From NCBI RefSeq assembly GCF_010499245.1, contig NZ_JAAGOW010000005.1, forward strand, positions 1,116,001 to 1,180,000: DNA of 64,000 bases. The letters are read 5' to 3'. Made by a program: the position numbers and the translations under genes. Under the pieces are notes generated by a model. It did no database searches and had not been told where the DNA came from. It was given only the letters and a program-made list of their open reading frames with translations. Shown piece after piece: positions 1 to 9,166 of this stretch (within the stretch, counting starts at the first letter, position 1; the number at the start of each line of letters is the position of its first letter). The DNA comes from Variovorax sp. WS11. GTDB lineage: Bacteria; Pseudomonadota; Gammaproteobacteria; Burkholderiales; Burkholderiaceae_C.

Positions 1-2
1 TC

Positions 3-764
3 TATGGGGGCGCGATCGAGGCCGTCCGCGACGTGTCGCTTGAGGTTCGTCCCGGCCAGATCGTCGCCTTGCTCGGCTCCAATGGCGCCGGCAAATCCAC
101 AGTGCTCAAGGCCGTGTCGGGCGTACTCGATGCGGAGGACGGCGTGATCGAGAAGGGATCGATCCTCCTGCATGGCGAGGCCATCGAGCGCGACCCGGCC
201 CCGCGCATCGTGCGCCGCGGGATGGTGCAGGTGCCCGAAGGCCGCAGGCTGTTCGGCACGTTGACGGTTGACGAGAACCTGGTCGCCGGTGCGCACTTGC
301 AAAGTGGCTCGGAAATGGCCAAGGGGCGGGAGTATGTGTACTCGCTCTTCCCGCGGCTGGCCGACCGGCGCAAGCAGGTTGCGGGCTATCTTTCGGGCGG
401 TGAGCAGCAGATGGTGGCCATCGGCCGCGCGCTCATGAGCCGCCCGAAAGTGCTGGCGTTGGACGAGCCTTCGCTCGGGCTTGCACCTCTCATCGTCAGC
501 GAGATCTTCTCGTGCATCGCGAAGCTGCGCGAGACGAACGGCCTCACCATCCTGCTGGTCGAGCAAAACGCCAGCCGCGCGCTCGCAATCGCCGACTACG
601 CCTACATCATGGAGAACGGCCGCGTGGTGCTCGACGGCACCAGCGACCAGTTGCGCTGCAACGCCGATGTGCGGGAGTTCTACCTGGGCATTTCCGCGCA
701 GCCAGGCCGCACCAGCATGAAGGACGTGAAGCACTACAAGCGCCGCAAGAGGTGGTTGTCATGA
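3..764 (+). CDS. livF: Branched-chain amino acid-type ABC transporter ATPase LivF (5' end outside window)
   Basis: ATP-hydrolysing subunit of a LivHMGF-type importer, cytoplasmic face. The reading frame is open from base 3, so the true start lies before the window. The Walker A is GSNGAGKS, the ABC signature LSGGEQQM and the Walker B LALDEPSLGLAP, all canonical. The carboxyl end carries the usual LivF tail (IMENGRVVLDG). The stop overlaps the start of livG by ATGA, so the two are translationally coupled. The substrate is not fixed by sequence; the surrounding acyl-CoA ligases suggest a carboxylic acid rather than an amino acid (inference). Confidence 0.95.
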   Translation, partial: YGGAIEAVRDVSLEVRPGQIVALLGSNGAGKSTVLKAVSGVLDAEDGVIEKGSILLHGEAIERDPAPRIVRRGMVQVPEGRRLFGTLTVDENLVAGAHLQSGSEMAKGREYVYSLFPRLADRRKQVAGYLSGGEQQMVAIGRALMSRPKVLALDEPSLGLAPLIVSEIFSCIAKLRETNGLTILLVEQNASRALAIADYAYIMENGRVVLDGTSDQLRCNADVREFYLGISAQPGRTSMKDVKHYKRRKRWLS

Positions 765-1558
765 ACGCACCCTCCAACGTCACGCCGGTGCTCGACGTGC
801 GCGCCATCTCCAAGCGCTTCGGCGGCGTGAAGGCTGTGAACAATGTGAGCCTCACCGTCATGCCCGGCGAGATCGTGAGCCTGATCGGTCCCAACGGCGC
901 CGGCAAGACGACGACCTTCAACCTGATCAGCGGCGTGCTGCCGCCCAGCGAGGGGCAGATCTTCCTGCACGGCAAGGACACGGCGGGCTTGAAGTCGAGC
1001 GAATTCGCCCGCGCCGGCATCGGCCGCACCTTCCAGAATCTCGCGCTGTTCCGCCAGGGAACGGTGGTGGAGAACCTCTTGGTCGGGCGCCACATCCACT
1101 TCGACTACACCTTGCTCGAATCGCTCGCATTCTGGGGCCGGCCACGGCGGGAAGAGATCACTGCACGCGAAAAGGTGGAGCGGATCATCGAGTTCCTGGA
1201 AATCGAGGAACTGCGCGACAAGCCTGTCTCGCAGCTCGCATACGGGCAGCAAAAACGGGTCGAGCTTGGCCGGGCGCTCGCGTGCGAACCTAGCCTGCTG
1301 CTGCTCGATGAAATCGTCGCGGGCATGAACCGCGAAGAAAAGGAAGACATCGCGCGCTTCACGCTGGACATCCGCGACGAGTTCGGCATCGCGGTGCTGA
1401 TGATCGAACATGACATGCAGGTGGTAATGGACCTCTCCGATCGCGTCTATGTGCTGGACTTCGGTCAGCTGATCGCCCACGGCTCGCCGGCGCAAGTCGC
1501 CGCAGACCCGAAAGTGCTCGCGGCCTACCTGGGCGAGGAAGAGGCGAGCCATGTTTGA
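761..1558 (+). CDS. livG: Branched-chain amino acid-type ABC transporter ATPase LivG
   Basis: Second ATPase of the importer, 265 aa. The start at 761 overlaps the livF stop; a longer in-frame extension upstream runs inside livF and is rejected. Walker A is GPNGAGKTT, the signature is LAYGQQKRVELGRAL, and Walker B LLLLDEIVAGMN keeps the catalytic Glu but has Ile where Pro is usual. The C-terminal EHDMQVVMDLSDRVYVLDFG segment is typical of LivG. The next gene starts 8 bp inside its 3' end, so the operon continues into the acyl-CoA ligase. Confidence 0.95.
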   Translation: MNAPSNVTPVLDVRAISKRFGGVKAVNNVSLTVMPGEIVSLIGPNGAGKTTTFNLISGVLPPSEGQIFLHGKDTAGLKSSEFARAGIGRTFQNLALFRQGTVVENLLVGRHIHFDYTLLESLAFWGRPRREEITAREKVERIIEFLEIEELRDKPVSQLAYGQQKRVELGRALACEPSLLLLDEIVAGMNREEKEDIARFTLDIRDEFGIAVLMIEHDMQVVMDLSDRVYVLDFGQLIAHGSPAQVAADPKVLAAYLGEEEASHV

Positions 1559-3410
1559 CCACGACAGCTTGCTCAAAGGCGAAGCAACCCTGCCAGGTCT
1601 GCTGCGCGCGCGCGCTCGGGAACGTGCAGGCGCGGTCGCGCTGCGGCAAAAGGAACACGGCATCTGGCGCGGCCGCACCTGGGCCGACTACTGGCGCGAC
1701 GCGCGCCGTGTCGCGCTCGGCCTGTGGAAGCTCGGCCTGCAAAAGGGTGACCGCCTAATCATCGCGGCGGAAGACGTCCCGCAATGGTTCTACGCCGATC
1801 TCGGTGCACAAATGATCGGCGTCCAGGTGGTGGGCATCTATCCGACGAACCCCTGGGCCGAGGTGCAATACATCGCCTCGCACTGTCAGGCCAAGGTAGC
1901 GATCACCGGTGATCAGGAGCAGACCGACAAGGTGCTCGATGCCATGGCGCACGGTAACGGGCTGCCGCACCTGAAACACATCTTCTGCGCGGACATGAAG
2001 GGCCTGCGCCGCTACGACAAAGGCCGGCCCGACAGCTTCGAGCAGCTGCTCGCGCTGGGCGATCAGCTCATCGCAGAAGACCTACGGGCCGAACTACGGC
2101 TCGACGCGGCGATCGACTCCCTGGTCCCCGATGACGTCAACATCCTCGTCTATACCTCCGGCACCACCGGCCCACCCAAGGGCGCGATGCTCACGCACCG
2201 CAACTTCGTGTTCGGCGCCTACGCTTATGCGGCCGCGCGCCAGATGCAGAGCAAGCCTTTCGAGTCGTTGTGCTATCTGCCCCTGTGCCATGTCGCGGAG
2301 CGGACGTACTCGACGGTTCTGCACCTGCTCACCGGCGGCTGCGTGAACTTCGCCGAATCGATCGACACCGTCGCAACCAACATCCGCGAGATCGGGCCGA
2401 CGTTCTTCCTGGGCGTGCCGCGCATCTGGGAGAAACTGCAGCAGCATTTCGAGTTCCGGATGAAAGACAGCGGCTTCATCCAGCGTGCAATCTACCGCGC
2501 AGGGATGAAGCGCGGTCGTGTCCTGTCGGATCGACGTGCGGTGCGCGGCAAGCTTACGGCACTGGGTGATCGCATTGAATTCGCATTCTGGTATGCGACC
2601 CTCTTTCGGAACGTGCAGCGGCACATGGGACTGAACCGCTCACATACCCGCATGTGCGGCGGCGCTTCGGTTTCGCCTGAGACGCTGCGCTTCTTCGACA
2701 TCATCGGCCTGCCGGTAGGGCAGGGGTACGGCCTCACAGAGTCGGGCGGCCTTGCCTTCGTGCAGGTGCCGGGCCGCCCGTTCGTGCAAGGCAGCTGCGG
2801 GCCGGCGATGCCGGGCGTGGAGTGGAGAATTGCCGAAGATGGAGAAGTGCTGGTGCGCTCGCCAGGCGTCTTCCGGGGCTACCTTTTCGACGACAAAGGC
2901 ACGGCCGACGTCATGAAAGACGGCGGCTGGCTTGCCACGGGCGACATCATCGAGGTCCGCGGTGGGGACGAGATCGCGGTGGTTGACCGAAAAAAGGCCA
3001 TCATCATCACCAGCGGCGGCAAGAACATCGCTCCCTCGGAGATCGAGAACGCGCTGAAGGACAGCCCCTTCGTGCGCGAGGCCATCGTCGTCGGCGAGGG
3101 CAAGAAGTTCCTCGGCGGCCTCATTCAGATCGACTTCGACAGCGTGGGCCGCTGGGCCGCCGAACGCGACCTGCAGTACACCACCTTCAAGTCGCTCACG
3201 CAGATGCGCGAAGTCAACGAACTGGTTCAGGGCGTCGTCGACCAGGTTAACTCGAAGTTCGCCCGCGTCGAGAACATCCGCAAGTTCGTGCTGCTCGAAA
3301 AAGAGCTGGACCACGACGACGGGGAACTTACCGCGACACAGAAAGTGCGCCGCGGCCTCATCAACAAGAAGTTCGCGCGCGAGCTTGAGCTGATTTACGG
3401 AGCCAGCTGA
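1551..3410 (+). CDS. AMP-dependent acyl-CoA synthetase (long-chain type)
   Basis: Activates a carboxylic acid to its CoA thioester through an acyl-adenylate, in the cytoplasm. The 619-aa length fits the long-chain FadD15-like branch of the ANL family. Visible motifs are the P-loop-like YTSGTTGPPKGAML (about residue 200), GYGLTESGG (about 395) and the hinge WLATGDIIEVRGGDE, followed by GGKNIAPSEIEN. The start overlaps the end of livG. Position between transporter ATPases and a MaoC hydratase suggests that the imported acid is activated here. Substrate is unknown. Confidence 0.92.
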   Translation: MFDHDSLLKGEATLPGLLRARARERAGAVALRQKEHGIWRGRTWADYWRDARRVALGLWKLGLQKGDRLIIAAEDVPQWFYADLGAQMIGVQVVGIYPTNPWAEVQYIASHCQAKVAITGDQEQTDKVLDAMAHGNGLPHLKHIFCADMKGLRRYDKGRPDSFEQLLALGDQLIAEDLRAELRLDAAIDSLVPDDVNILVYTSGTTGPPKGAMLTHRNFVFGAYAYAAARQMQSKPFESLCYLPLCHVAERTYSTVLHLLTGGCVNFAESIDTVATNIREIGPTFFLGVPRIWEKLQQHFEFRMKDSGFIQRAIYRAGMKRGRVLSDRRAVRGKLTALGDRIEFAFWYATLFRNVQRHMGLNRSHTRMCGGASVSPETLRFFDIIGLPVGQGYGLTESGGLAFVQVPGRPFVQGSCGPAMPGVEWRIAEDGEVLVRSPGVFRGYLFDDKGTADVMKDGGWLATGDIIEVRGGDEIAVVDRKKAIIITSGGKNIAPSEIENALKDSPFVREAIVVGEGKKFLGGLIQIDFDSVGRWAAERDLQYTTFKSLTQMREVNELVQGVVDQVNSKFARVENIRKFVLLEKELDHDDGELTATQKVRRGLINKKFARELELIYGAS

Positions 3411-3414
3411 CATC

Positions 3415-3876
3415 ATGGGTTACTACATTGAAGACTTCCAGGTGGGCGAAACTTTCATCAGCCCGGGCCGAACCATCACCGAAACCGACCTGGTGATGTT
3501 CGCCGGCCTATCCTGGGACACCAACCCCGCGCACACGGACGAAGAGCATTCGAAGCAAAGCCCCTTTGGCAAGCGCATCGCGCATGGCGCGCTGACCCTG
3601 TCGTACGCGACCGGCCTGCTTGCCAAGAGCGGTCGCATGGACGAGACGGCCATCGCCTTCCTCTCGATCGAGCGATGGGAGTTCAAGGGGCCGGTGTGTG
3701 CGGGTGACACGATTCGCCTTCATACGACCACCGTCGAGGCTCGCACGAGCCGCACCAAGCCCGACCGGGGCGCGTGGAAGGGCGACTTGAAGATCATCAA
3801 CCAAAACGGCGACATTTGCCAGCAGGGTACCTTCACCATCATGATGAAGGCGCGCGGGGGGGCGAGGCCGTCATGA
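3415..3876 (+). CDS. MaoC family (R)-specific enoyl-CoA hydratase-like protein
   Basis: Hot-dog-fold protein of 153 aa, the usual size for a single-domain MaoC hydratase, which adds water to 2-enoyl-CoA esters. The hydratase motif is visible as DTNPAHTDEEH (Asp and His are the catalytic pair in the family) followed by FGKRIAHGALTLSYATGLL. It starts 4 bp after the upstream ligase and its stop overlaps the ATG of the next ligase by ATGA, so it is a mid-operon gene. A dehydratase role or a non-catalytic thioesterase-like role cannot be excluded. Confidence 0.88.
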   Translation: MGYYIEDFQVGETFISPGRTITETDLVMFAGLSWDTNPAHTDEEHSKQSPFGKRIAHGALTLSYATGLLAKSGRMDETAIAFLSIERWEFKGPVCAGDTIRLHTTTVEARTSRTKPDRGAWKGDLKIINQNGDICQQGTFTIMMKARGGARPS

Positions 3877-5540
3877 GCGATCAAGCCTTCCAGGTGCTCG
3901 GCGAGCCGCGCGAGTGGACCTTATCTCGCTTGCTGCGCCGCCAGGCCGCGCGGTATGGCGACAGGCGCTTCGTGCGCTTTGGCGACGGCGTGGAGCTGAG
4001 CTTCGCGGGCTACGACGCCGAGTGCGACCGCTTGGCGCGCGCGCTTCGCGCCGCCGGCCTGCAGGCGGGCGACCGGGTGATGTGCATGCTGCGCAACCGC
4101 GCGGAATTCCTGCTCCTGGCCATTGCCTGCGGCCGCGCCGACGCGGTGTTCGTGCCGGTCAACACCGAGCTGAAAGGCTTCTCGCTGCAGCACCAGCTGC
4201 ACAACTGCGGGGCGCGCATGGTCGTCCTCGAGGCGGACTTGGTGGCGCACTTCAACGGCGTGGCCGCGCCGCCGGCACTGCCGTCGCACATCGTGGTCAT
4301 CGGTGATGCATCCATCCCGTTGCCCGCGGCCCTGGGCACCATCGGCGCCTTGTCATTCGAATCGCTGTGCGCGCTGGCCGACGACGCGGTCGCGCTGCAC
4401 GAGCCGGCGGCCCACGAGCTGGGTTGCATCATGTACACCTCGGGCACTACCGGTCCGGCCAAGGGCGTGCTAATGCCGCATGCGCACCTCGCGCTCTTCT
4501 CGGTGCCATCGCCGGGCCTGGCGCTGGCTGAGGGCGACACCTATTACGTGTGCCTGCCGTTGTTCCATGCCAACGCACTCTTCGTGCAGGTGATGGCTGC
4601 ACTGGTGAGCGGGGCGCAGGTTCATTGCGTGCAACGCTTCAGCCCCAACCGCTGGTTGACCGAGATTCGCGCCTGCGGCGCGACGATCACCAACTCGCTG
4701 GGAATCATGACCGAGATGCTGTTCAAGTCACCCGCAAACGGCGATGACGCGGACAACCCGCTCACGCGCATGCTGGTGGTACCAGTTGCGGACTGGATTG
4801 CCGATTTCGCCAAGCGTTTCGGCGTGCGGGTGTTCCAGGGCTACGGCATGACGGAGTGCAACATGCCGGTGTACGCCACTGAGGCCGATCCCTGCGTCCC
4901 GGGGTGCTGCGGGACCATCCGATCCGATTTGTTTGAGGTGGCGATCCTCGATCCGGAAAGCGACCTACGCATGCCGGACGGACAGACGGGCGAAGTGTGC
5001 GTGCGCCCGCGCATCGCAAATGCATTCATGCAAGGCTATTTCCGCATGCCGGACAAGACGGTGGAAGCGGTTCGCAACCTGTGGTTCCACACCGGCGATG
5101 CGGGTCGCATCGAAGGCGGCTCGCGCCTGTTCTTCGCCGACCGCATCAAGGACCGGATTCGCCGGCGCGGCGAAAACGTTTCGGCCTTCGAGATCGAGCA
5201 GGTGCTGGGTATGCTGCCCGGCGTGGCCGAGAGCGCGGTTGTCGGCATCCATGTGGGCGACGCGGGCGCCGAGCAAGAGATCAAGGCCTGCATCGTGCTG
5301 GTGCCCGGCGCCCACCTCACGCATGCACAAGCGCTGGAGCACTGCATCGCCAATGTGCCGCGCTTTGCCGTACCGCGCTTCTTCGAATTCATTCCCGAGC
5401 TGCCGCGCACGCCGAGCAACAAAGTGCAAAAGCATCTGCTGCGCGCGACCGGTGCCGGCGCGGGGTGCTGGGACCGCGAAGCCGAAGGCTACAGCGCCCG
5501 CAACGAGCGCAGCCCGACCTCCCAGGGAGCCGCCGCATGA
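3873..5540 (+). CDS. AMP-dependent acyl-CoA ligase
   Basis: Second ligase of this operon, 555 aa, similar in layout to crotonobetaine/carnitine-CoA ligase (CaiC-like) members of the ANL family. Motifs: MYTSGTTGPAKGVLMPH (about residue 188), GYGMTECNMPVY (about 325), WFHTGDAGRIEGG and RIKDRIRRRGENVSAFEIE, then a catalytic-loop Lys near the C terminus (TPSNKVQKHLL). The ATG at 3873 overlaps the MaoC stop; a longer in-frame extension reads back into MaoC and is rejected. It resembles the ligase at 20560 in several motifs, suggesting related substrates. Confidence 0.92.
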   Translation: MSDQAFQVLGEPREWTLSRLLRRQAARYGDRRFVRFGDGVELSFAGYDAECDRLARALRAAGLQAGDRVMCMLRNRAEFLLLAIACGRADAVFVPVNTELKGFSLQHQLHNCGARMVVLEADLVAHFNGVAAPPALPSHIVVIGDASIPLPAALGTIGALSFESLCALADDAVALHEPAAHELGCIMYTSGTTGPAKGVLMPHAHLALFSVPSPGLALAEGDTYYVCLPLFHANALFVQVMAALVSGAQVHCVQRFSPNRWLTEIRACGATITNSLGIMTEMLFKSPANGDDADNPLTRMLVVPVADWIADFAKRFGVRVFQGYGMTECNMPVYATEADPCVPGCCGTIRSDLFEVAILDPESDLRMPDGQTGEVCVRPRIANAFMQGYFRMPDKTVEAVRNLWFHTGDAGRIEGGSRLFFADRIKDRIRRRGENVSAFEIEQVLGMLPGVAESAVVGIHVGDAGAEQEIKACIVLVPGAHLTHAQALEHCIANVPRFAVPRFFEFIPELPRTPSNKVQKHLLRATGAGAGCWDREAEGYSARNERSPTSQGAAA

Positions 5541-6031
5541 TCCGCGCGATCACTGAAGTGGGCGTCGCCGTTCATGACCTGGACGCGGCGACGCGCTTGC
5601 TCACCCAGCGCCTGGGCGCAGTGCCGGGGCCGGTTCAACGTTTCGATCCTTACGGCATGGAGTTCTGCATGTGCCGCGTGGGCAATGTCGATTTCGAGTT
5701 GATGGCGCCCACCAGCGGCGAGGGCGTGATCGCGCGCTTCCTCGCGCGCCATGGCGAAGGCATCCATCACATCGGCTTCGCCGTCGATGATGTCGCCATG
5801 ACGCAGCTCGAGCTGGGCGCGCAGGGTTTGGGCTTCGTCGATGCGCAGCCGCGCACCGCCCGCTTTCTAGTGAAGGACTTTGGCGGCAAGGTCTTCGACA
5901 CCGAATGCGACTTTGCTTTCACACAGCCCAAGTCGCTCTTGAACATACTGGTCGAATTCATCGAGTATCCGCCTGGCTATGAGCTGGGCAGCCCGCTGTC
6001 GGCAGGCCCGACAAGGAAGCAGGCTCCATGA
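5537..6031 (+). CDS. VOC family protein (methylmalonyl-CoA epimerase/glyoxalase-like)
   Basis: Vicinal-oxygen-chelate metalloprotein of 164 aa. The first beta-alpha-beta module begins ITEVGVAVHDLDAATRLLTQRLG and the second contains GIHHIGFAVDDV, as in methylmalonyl-CoA epimerases. His in the second module and Glu residues near FELMAP are candidate metal ligands. The start overlaps the upstream ligase stop (ATGA) and its own stop overlaps livH. In a CoA-thioester operon an epimerase or isomerase acting on an acyl-CoA is likely, but the substrate is unproven. Confidence 0.8.
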   Translation: MIRAITEVGVAVHDLDAATRLLTQRLGAVPGPVQRFDPYGMEFCMCRVGNVDFELMAPTSGEGVIARFLARHGEGIHHIGFAVDDVAMTQLELGAQGLGFVDAQPRTARFLVKDFGGKVFDTECDFAFTQPKSLLNILVEFIEYPPGYELGSPLSAGPTRKQAP

Positions 6032-6900
6032 GCTATTTCATTGAACTGGTGGTGTCCGGCCTTGCCGTGGGCGCCATATACGGCCTGGTCGCAATGAGCT
6101 TCGCGGTCATCTTCAAGGCAACGGGCATCGTCAATTTCGCTCAGGGCGAAATCGGCATGCTCACCGCCTACACCACCTGGTCGCTGGCCACGACGCTGGG
6201 CACCGGCGCAGTGTTCACCGTGCTGGTGTCGGTCGTCGTCGGTGCGGTGATCGGCTTGTTGTGCGAGCGCCTGATCATGCGCCCCATGCTGGGCGAGCCG
6301 GTGCTGTCAGTCGTGCTTGTCACGGTGGGCCTGGCGGTGGTGTTGCGTTCCTTGGTCACCATGATATGGGATGCATCGCCGCACAAGTTCGAGGTGGCGC
6401 GCGCGGACGAGATCCTGGAGATCGGCGGCATCGGCATGCGGGTGAGCCAGGTTGGCGTGTTCGTCGTGCTGCTGCTCGCGCTGGCCGGCTTCTGGTTCTT
6501 TCTGCGGCGCAGCCGCTTCGGCGTGGCGATGCGCGCCGTGGCGGCGGACGAAAAGACCGCGCGCCTCATGGGCGTGTCGACGGCACGGGTGCAGGCAGTC
6601 GCTTGGGCCAGCGCGTCTGCATTGGCAGGTCTTGCCGGCGCCTTCTTTGCGGTGATCTACGGGCTTGCGCCGACCGTGTTCGAGCTGGGTCTGAAAGCCT
6701 TTCCTGCGACGGTGTTGGGCGGCTTCGACTCAATCCTCGGCTCTGGCGCGAGCGGCTTGTTCATTGGCGTGCTGGAGAACCTGGTGGGCGGCTATCTACC
6801 GAGCACGCTCAAGGAAATTTCCGGGTTCATGCTGATCCTGGTCGTCCTCATGGTGCGGCCGTTCGGCCTGTTCGGCGAAAAACGGATCGAGAGGGTCTAA
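6028..6900 (+). CDS. livH: Branched-chain amino acid-type ABC transporter permease LivH
   Basis: Inner-membrane permease, 290 aa, with about eight hydrophobic segments. The N terminus has the LivH hallmark GAIYGLVAMSFAVIFKATGIVNFAQGE, and the loop FFLRRSRFGVAMRAVAADEKTARLMGV is the ATPase-contacting EAA-like region. Its stop shares the A of the livM start. It belongs to the same operon as livF/livG although ligases and a VOC gene separate them, an arrangement often seen for catabolic acid importers. Confidence 0.95.
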   Translation: MSYFIELVVSGLAVGAIYGLVAMSFAVIFKATGIVNFAQGEIGMLTAYTTWSLATTLGTGAVFTVLVSVVVGAVIGLLCERLIMRPMLGEPVLSVVLVTVGLAVVLRSLVTMIWDASPHKFEVARADEILEIGGIGMRVSQVGVFVVLLLALAGFWFFLRRSRFGVAMRAVAADEKTARLMGVSTARVQAVAWASASALAGLAGAFFAVIYGLAPTVFELGLKAFPATVLGGFDSILGSGASGLFIGVLENLVGGYLPSTLKEISGFMLILVVLMVRPFGLFGEKRIERV

Positions 6901-7946
6901 TGAGAAGCGGTTTCTTCAAGCAGCGCTACGCTGACCTGATCGTCCTCACGGACTCTTCCGCGGTGAGGCTGTGGACGGGCGTTCTGCTCATTGCACTTGT
7001 AGGCGCGCCGCTGGTGTTCGGTAGCTACATGCTCTCGCACATGACGGTGATCCTGTTCACCCTGGTGGGCGTGCTGGGTCTGACGGTGCTCACGGGCTTC
7101 ACCGGGCTGATCTCGCTCGGGCAAGTGGGCTTTCTGATGCTGGGCGCCTACAGCTATGCGATCGGCGTCACCCGCCTGGGGCTGCCGCCGGAGGCGGCGC
7201 TGGTGATGGCGGCGGTCGTGCCGGCCGTCTGCGGGCTGGTCGTCGGCATCCCGTCGCTGCGTCTGCATGGCTTGTACCTGGCCATCACCACGCTGGCTTT
7301 CAGCTACATAGTGAGCGCGGTCATACTGGCTGGCGGCAAGTTTACCGGCGCTGGGCGCGGCATATCCATCGCGCGCCCGGTGCTGCTTGGCATCGACTTG
7401 GCGAGTGACCGTGCCTACTACTGGTTCTGCCTAGCGATGTGCGCTCTCGCGGTGCTCATCACACTCAACGTGCGGCGCTCGTACTTCGGCCGCGCGCTGG
7501 TAGCTATCCGCGACAACGACATCGCGGCACGCACCATGGGCATTAGCTTGGTGCGCTTCAAGCTGCTCGCCTTCCTGCTCAGCGCCGCGTTGACCGGCGT
7601 GGCGGGCGCGATGATGGCCATGTACCTGGGCATCGTGAGCGTCGAAAGCTTCCCGTTCCTGCTGAGCATCGAGGCGCTGGCCATCATCATCGTCGGCGGC
7701 TTGGGCTCAGTGCTGGGCGCCGTGTTTGGCACCATCTTCATTCTCTCGCTTCCTGACGTGGTGAGCGGCGGCATGTCCCTGCTCAGCGGCCGCGTGCAGG
7801 ATCTCATGACCACCAGCGCGCACGAGGTCCGCAGCATGCTCTATGGGGTCGCGATCATCGCGTTCCTGCGATTCGACCCTCGCGGCCTGCGCGGCATCTG
7901 GCACGACATCCGCCACGCCTGGGTCCATTGGCCACAGCGTTATTGA
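6900..7946 (+). CDS. livM: Branched-chain amino acid-type ABC transporter permease LivM
   Basis: Second permease, 348 aa. The start at 6900 overlaps the livH stop (TAATG); the longer upstream frame lies over livH and is rejected. Hallmarks are LTGFTGLISLGQVGFLMLGAYSYA, the coupling-loop segment RRSYFGRALVAIRDNDIAARTMGI and IEALAIIIVGGLGSVLGAVFG. Length is normal for the family, unlike the LivM at 33915, which has a C-terminal extension. A 28-bp gap with a GGAG ribosome site separates it from the receptor gene. Confidence 0.95.
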   Translation: MRSGFFKQRYADLIVLTDSSAVRLWTGVLLIALVGAPLVFGSYMLSHMTVILFTLVGVLGLTVLTGFTGLISLGQVGFLMLGAYSYAIGVTRLGLPPEAALVMAAVVPAVCGLVVGIPSLRLHGLYLAITTLAFSYIVSAVILAGGKFTGAGRGISIARPVLLGIDLASDRAYYWFCLAMCALAVLITLNVRRSYFGRALVAIRDNDIAARTMGISLVRFKLLAFLLSAALTGVAGAMMAMYLGIVSVESFPFLLSIEALAIIIVGGLGSVLGAVFGTIFILSLPDVVSGGMSLLSGRVQDLMTTSAHEVRSMLYGVAIIAFLRFDPRGLRGIWHDIRHAWVHWPQRY

Positions 7947-7974
7947 AGTGTTTTCCAATTAAAAGGAGTTCAGC

Positions 7975-9132
7975 ATGAACAGGAGACTTTCCATCCGCAC
8001 CGCCCTGGTCCTGGCAGCCGTTTGCGCCGCATGGCCCGCGGCCGCTCAGCAGGGCGTGACCGACACCGAGATCGTCCTGGGTGACATCCTTCCACTCACC
8101 GGCCCGCCCGCATTGCTCGGTGTCGCACACAACCTGGGCGTCAAGATCGCCATCGCGGAGGCCAACGCGGCCGGCGGGGTCAACGGCCGCAAGCTGCGGC
8201 TGATCTCGGAGGACGACGGCTACATCCCTTCGCGTACGGTGCAAGGTGTTCGCAAGCTGATCACCAGTGACAAGGTGTTCGCGCTGACCTCGCTCTCCGG
8301 CACGGCGCAGGGCCAGGCCGCGCTCCCCATCGTGAAGCAGGCGGGCATCCCGACCATAGCGCCCATCAGCCTGTTCGAGGAGCTCTACAAGCCGGTGAGC
8401 AAGAACGTCTTCGCGATCGGCGGTGACCATGAGGCCGCGACGGCCGCGCTGGTCTCCAAGGTCGCGGACAAATTTCCCGGCAAGAAGTGGGCGCTGATCT
8501 CGCAGGACGACGATTATGGCGAGCTGGTGCGCCAGGGTTTCGACAGGGCGATGAAGGACAAGAAGTTCAGCGTGGTCTTGACGCAGATCTATAAGAAGGG
8601 CCAGTCGGACTTCTCTTCGGAAATCCTGAAGGTCAAACAATCCGGTGCGGAAGTCCTGATGGCCGGCGGCGTGCTGGGCGAGAACGTCGCGATGGCAAAG
8701 GAACTCGAGCGCATCGGCCACAAGATCCCGATGGCGGTGACTTACGTTTCGCGCGTGCCGGCGAGCGTCAAGCTCATGGGCTCCGCCGGCGAGAGTGTCT
8801 ACACCGTGGACTTCGTCTATCTGGAAGAATCGCCCAAAGGCAAGCTCTTCATGGACAAGGCCAAGCAGTTCCTCACACCCGAGGAGCAGCCGAAGTTGAA
8901 CCGCTATAGCCTAACCGGCTACGCGGGCGCCCGCGTTCTGATCGAGGCAATGGGCAAGTGCGGGAAGGCCTTGACCTGGGATTGTACGAATGCCGAGCTC
9001 GCCAAGCTGCAGAATTTCGATACCGGCGTAATGGCACCTGTGTCGTTCAGCGCAACGCAGCACTTGTCGGCGCCAACGCTGTTCCTGATGAAGTCGGACC
9101 CCGCGACAACCAGCTACAAGTCGATGGAGTGA
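7975..9132 (+). CDS. ABC transporter periplasmic substrate-binding protein (LivJ/LivK-like)
   Basis: Periplasmic receptor of 385 aa, Peripla_BP_6 type. The first about 24 residues are a signal peptide (RRLSIRTALVLAAVCAAWPAAA) cleaved before QQGVTDTEIVLGD. The mature part begins with the family pattern IVLGDILPLTGP and contains ANAAGGVNGRKLRLISEDDGY. AAAAGGAGTT just upstream supplies a strong ribosome site. It is the last gene of the first importer operon and converges on the TetR gene. Ligand is unknown; the context points to a carboxylate used by the neighbouring ligases. Confidence 0.93.
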   Translation: MNRRLSIRTALVLAAVCAAWPAAAQQGVTDTEIVLGDILPLTGPPALLGVAHNLGVKIAIAEANAAGGVNGRKLRLISEDDGYIPSRTVQGVRKLITSDKVFALTSLSGTAQGQAALPIVKQAGIPTIAPISLFEELYKPVSKNVFAIGGDHEAATAALVSKVADKFPGKKWALISQDDDYGELVRQGFDRAMKDKKFSVVLTQIYKKGQSDFSSEILKVKQSGAEVLMAGGVLGENVAMAKELERIGHKIPMAVTYVSRVPASVKLMGSAGESVYTVDFVYLEESPKGKLFMDKAKQFLTPEEQPKLNRYSLTGYAGARVLIEAMGKCGKALTWDCTNAELAKLQNFDTGVMAPVSFSATQHLSAPTLFLMKSDPATTSYKSME

Positions 9133-9166
9133 TCCGGGGGGAAGGCCACTGCATGCAGCCCTGCGT

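Noticed and set aside
734..1678. 314-codon minus-strand frame opposite livG
   Set aside because: Shadow of a canonical ABC ATPase gene.
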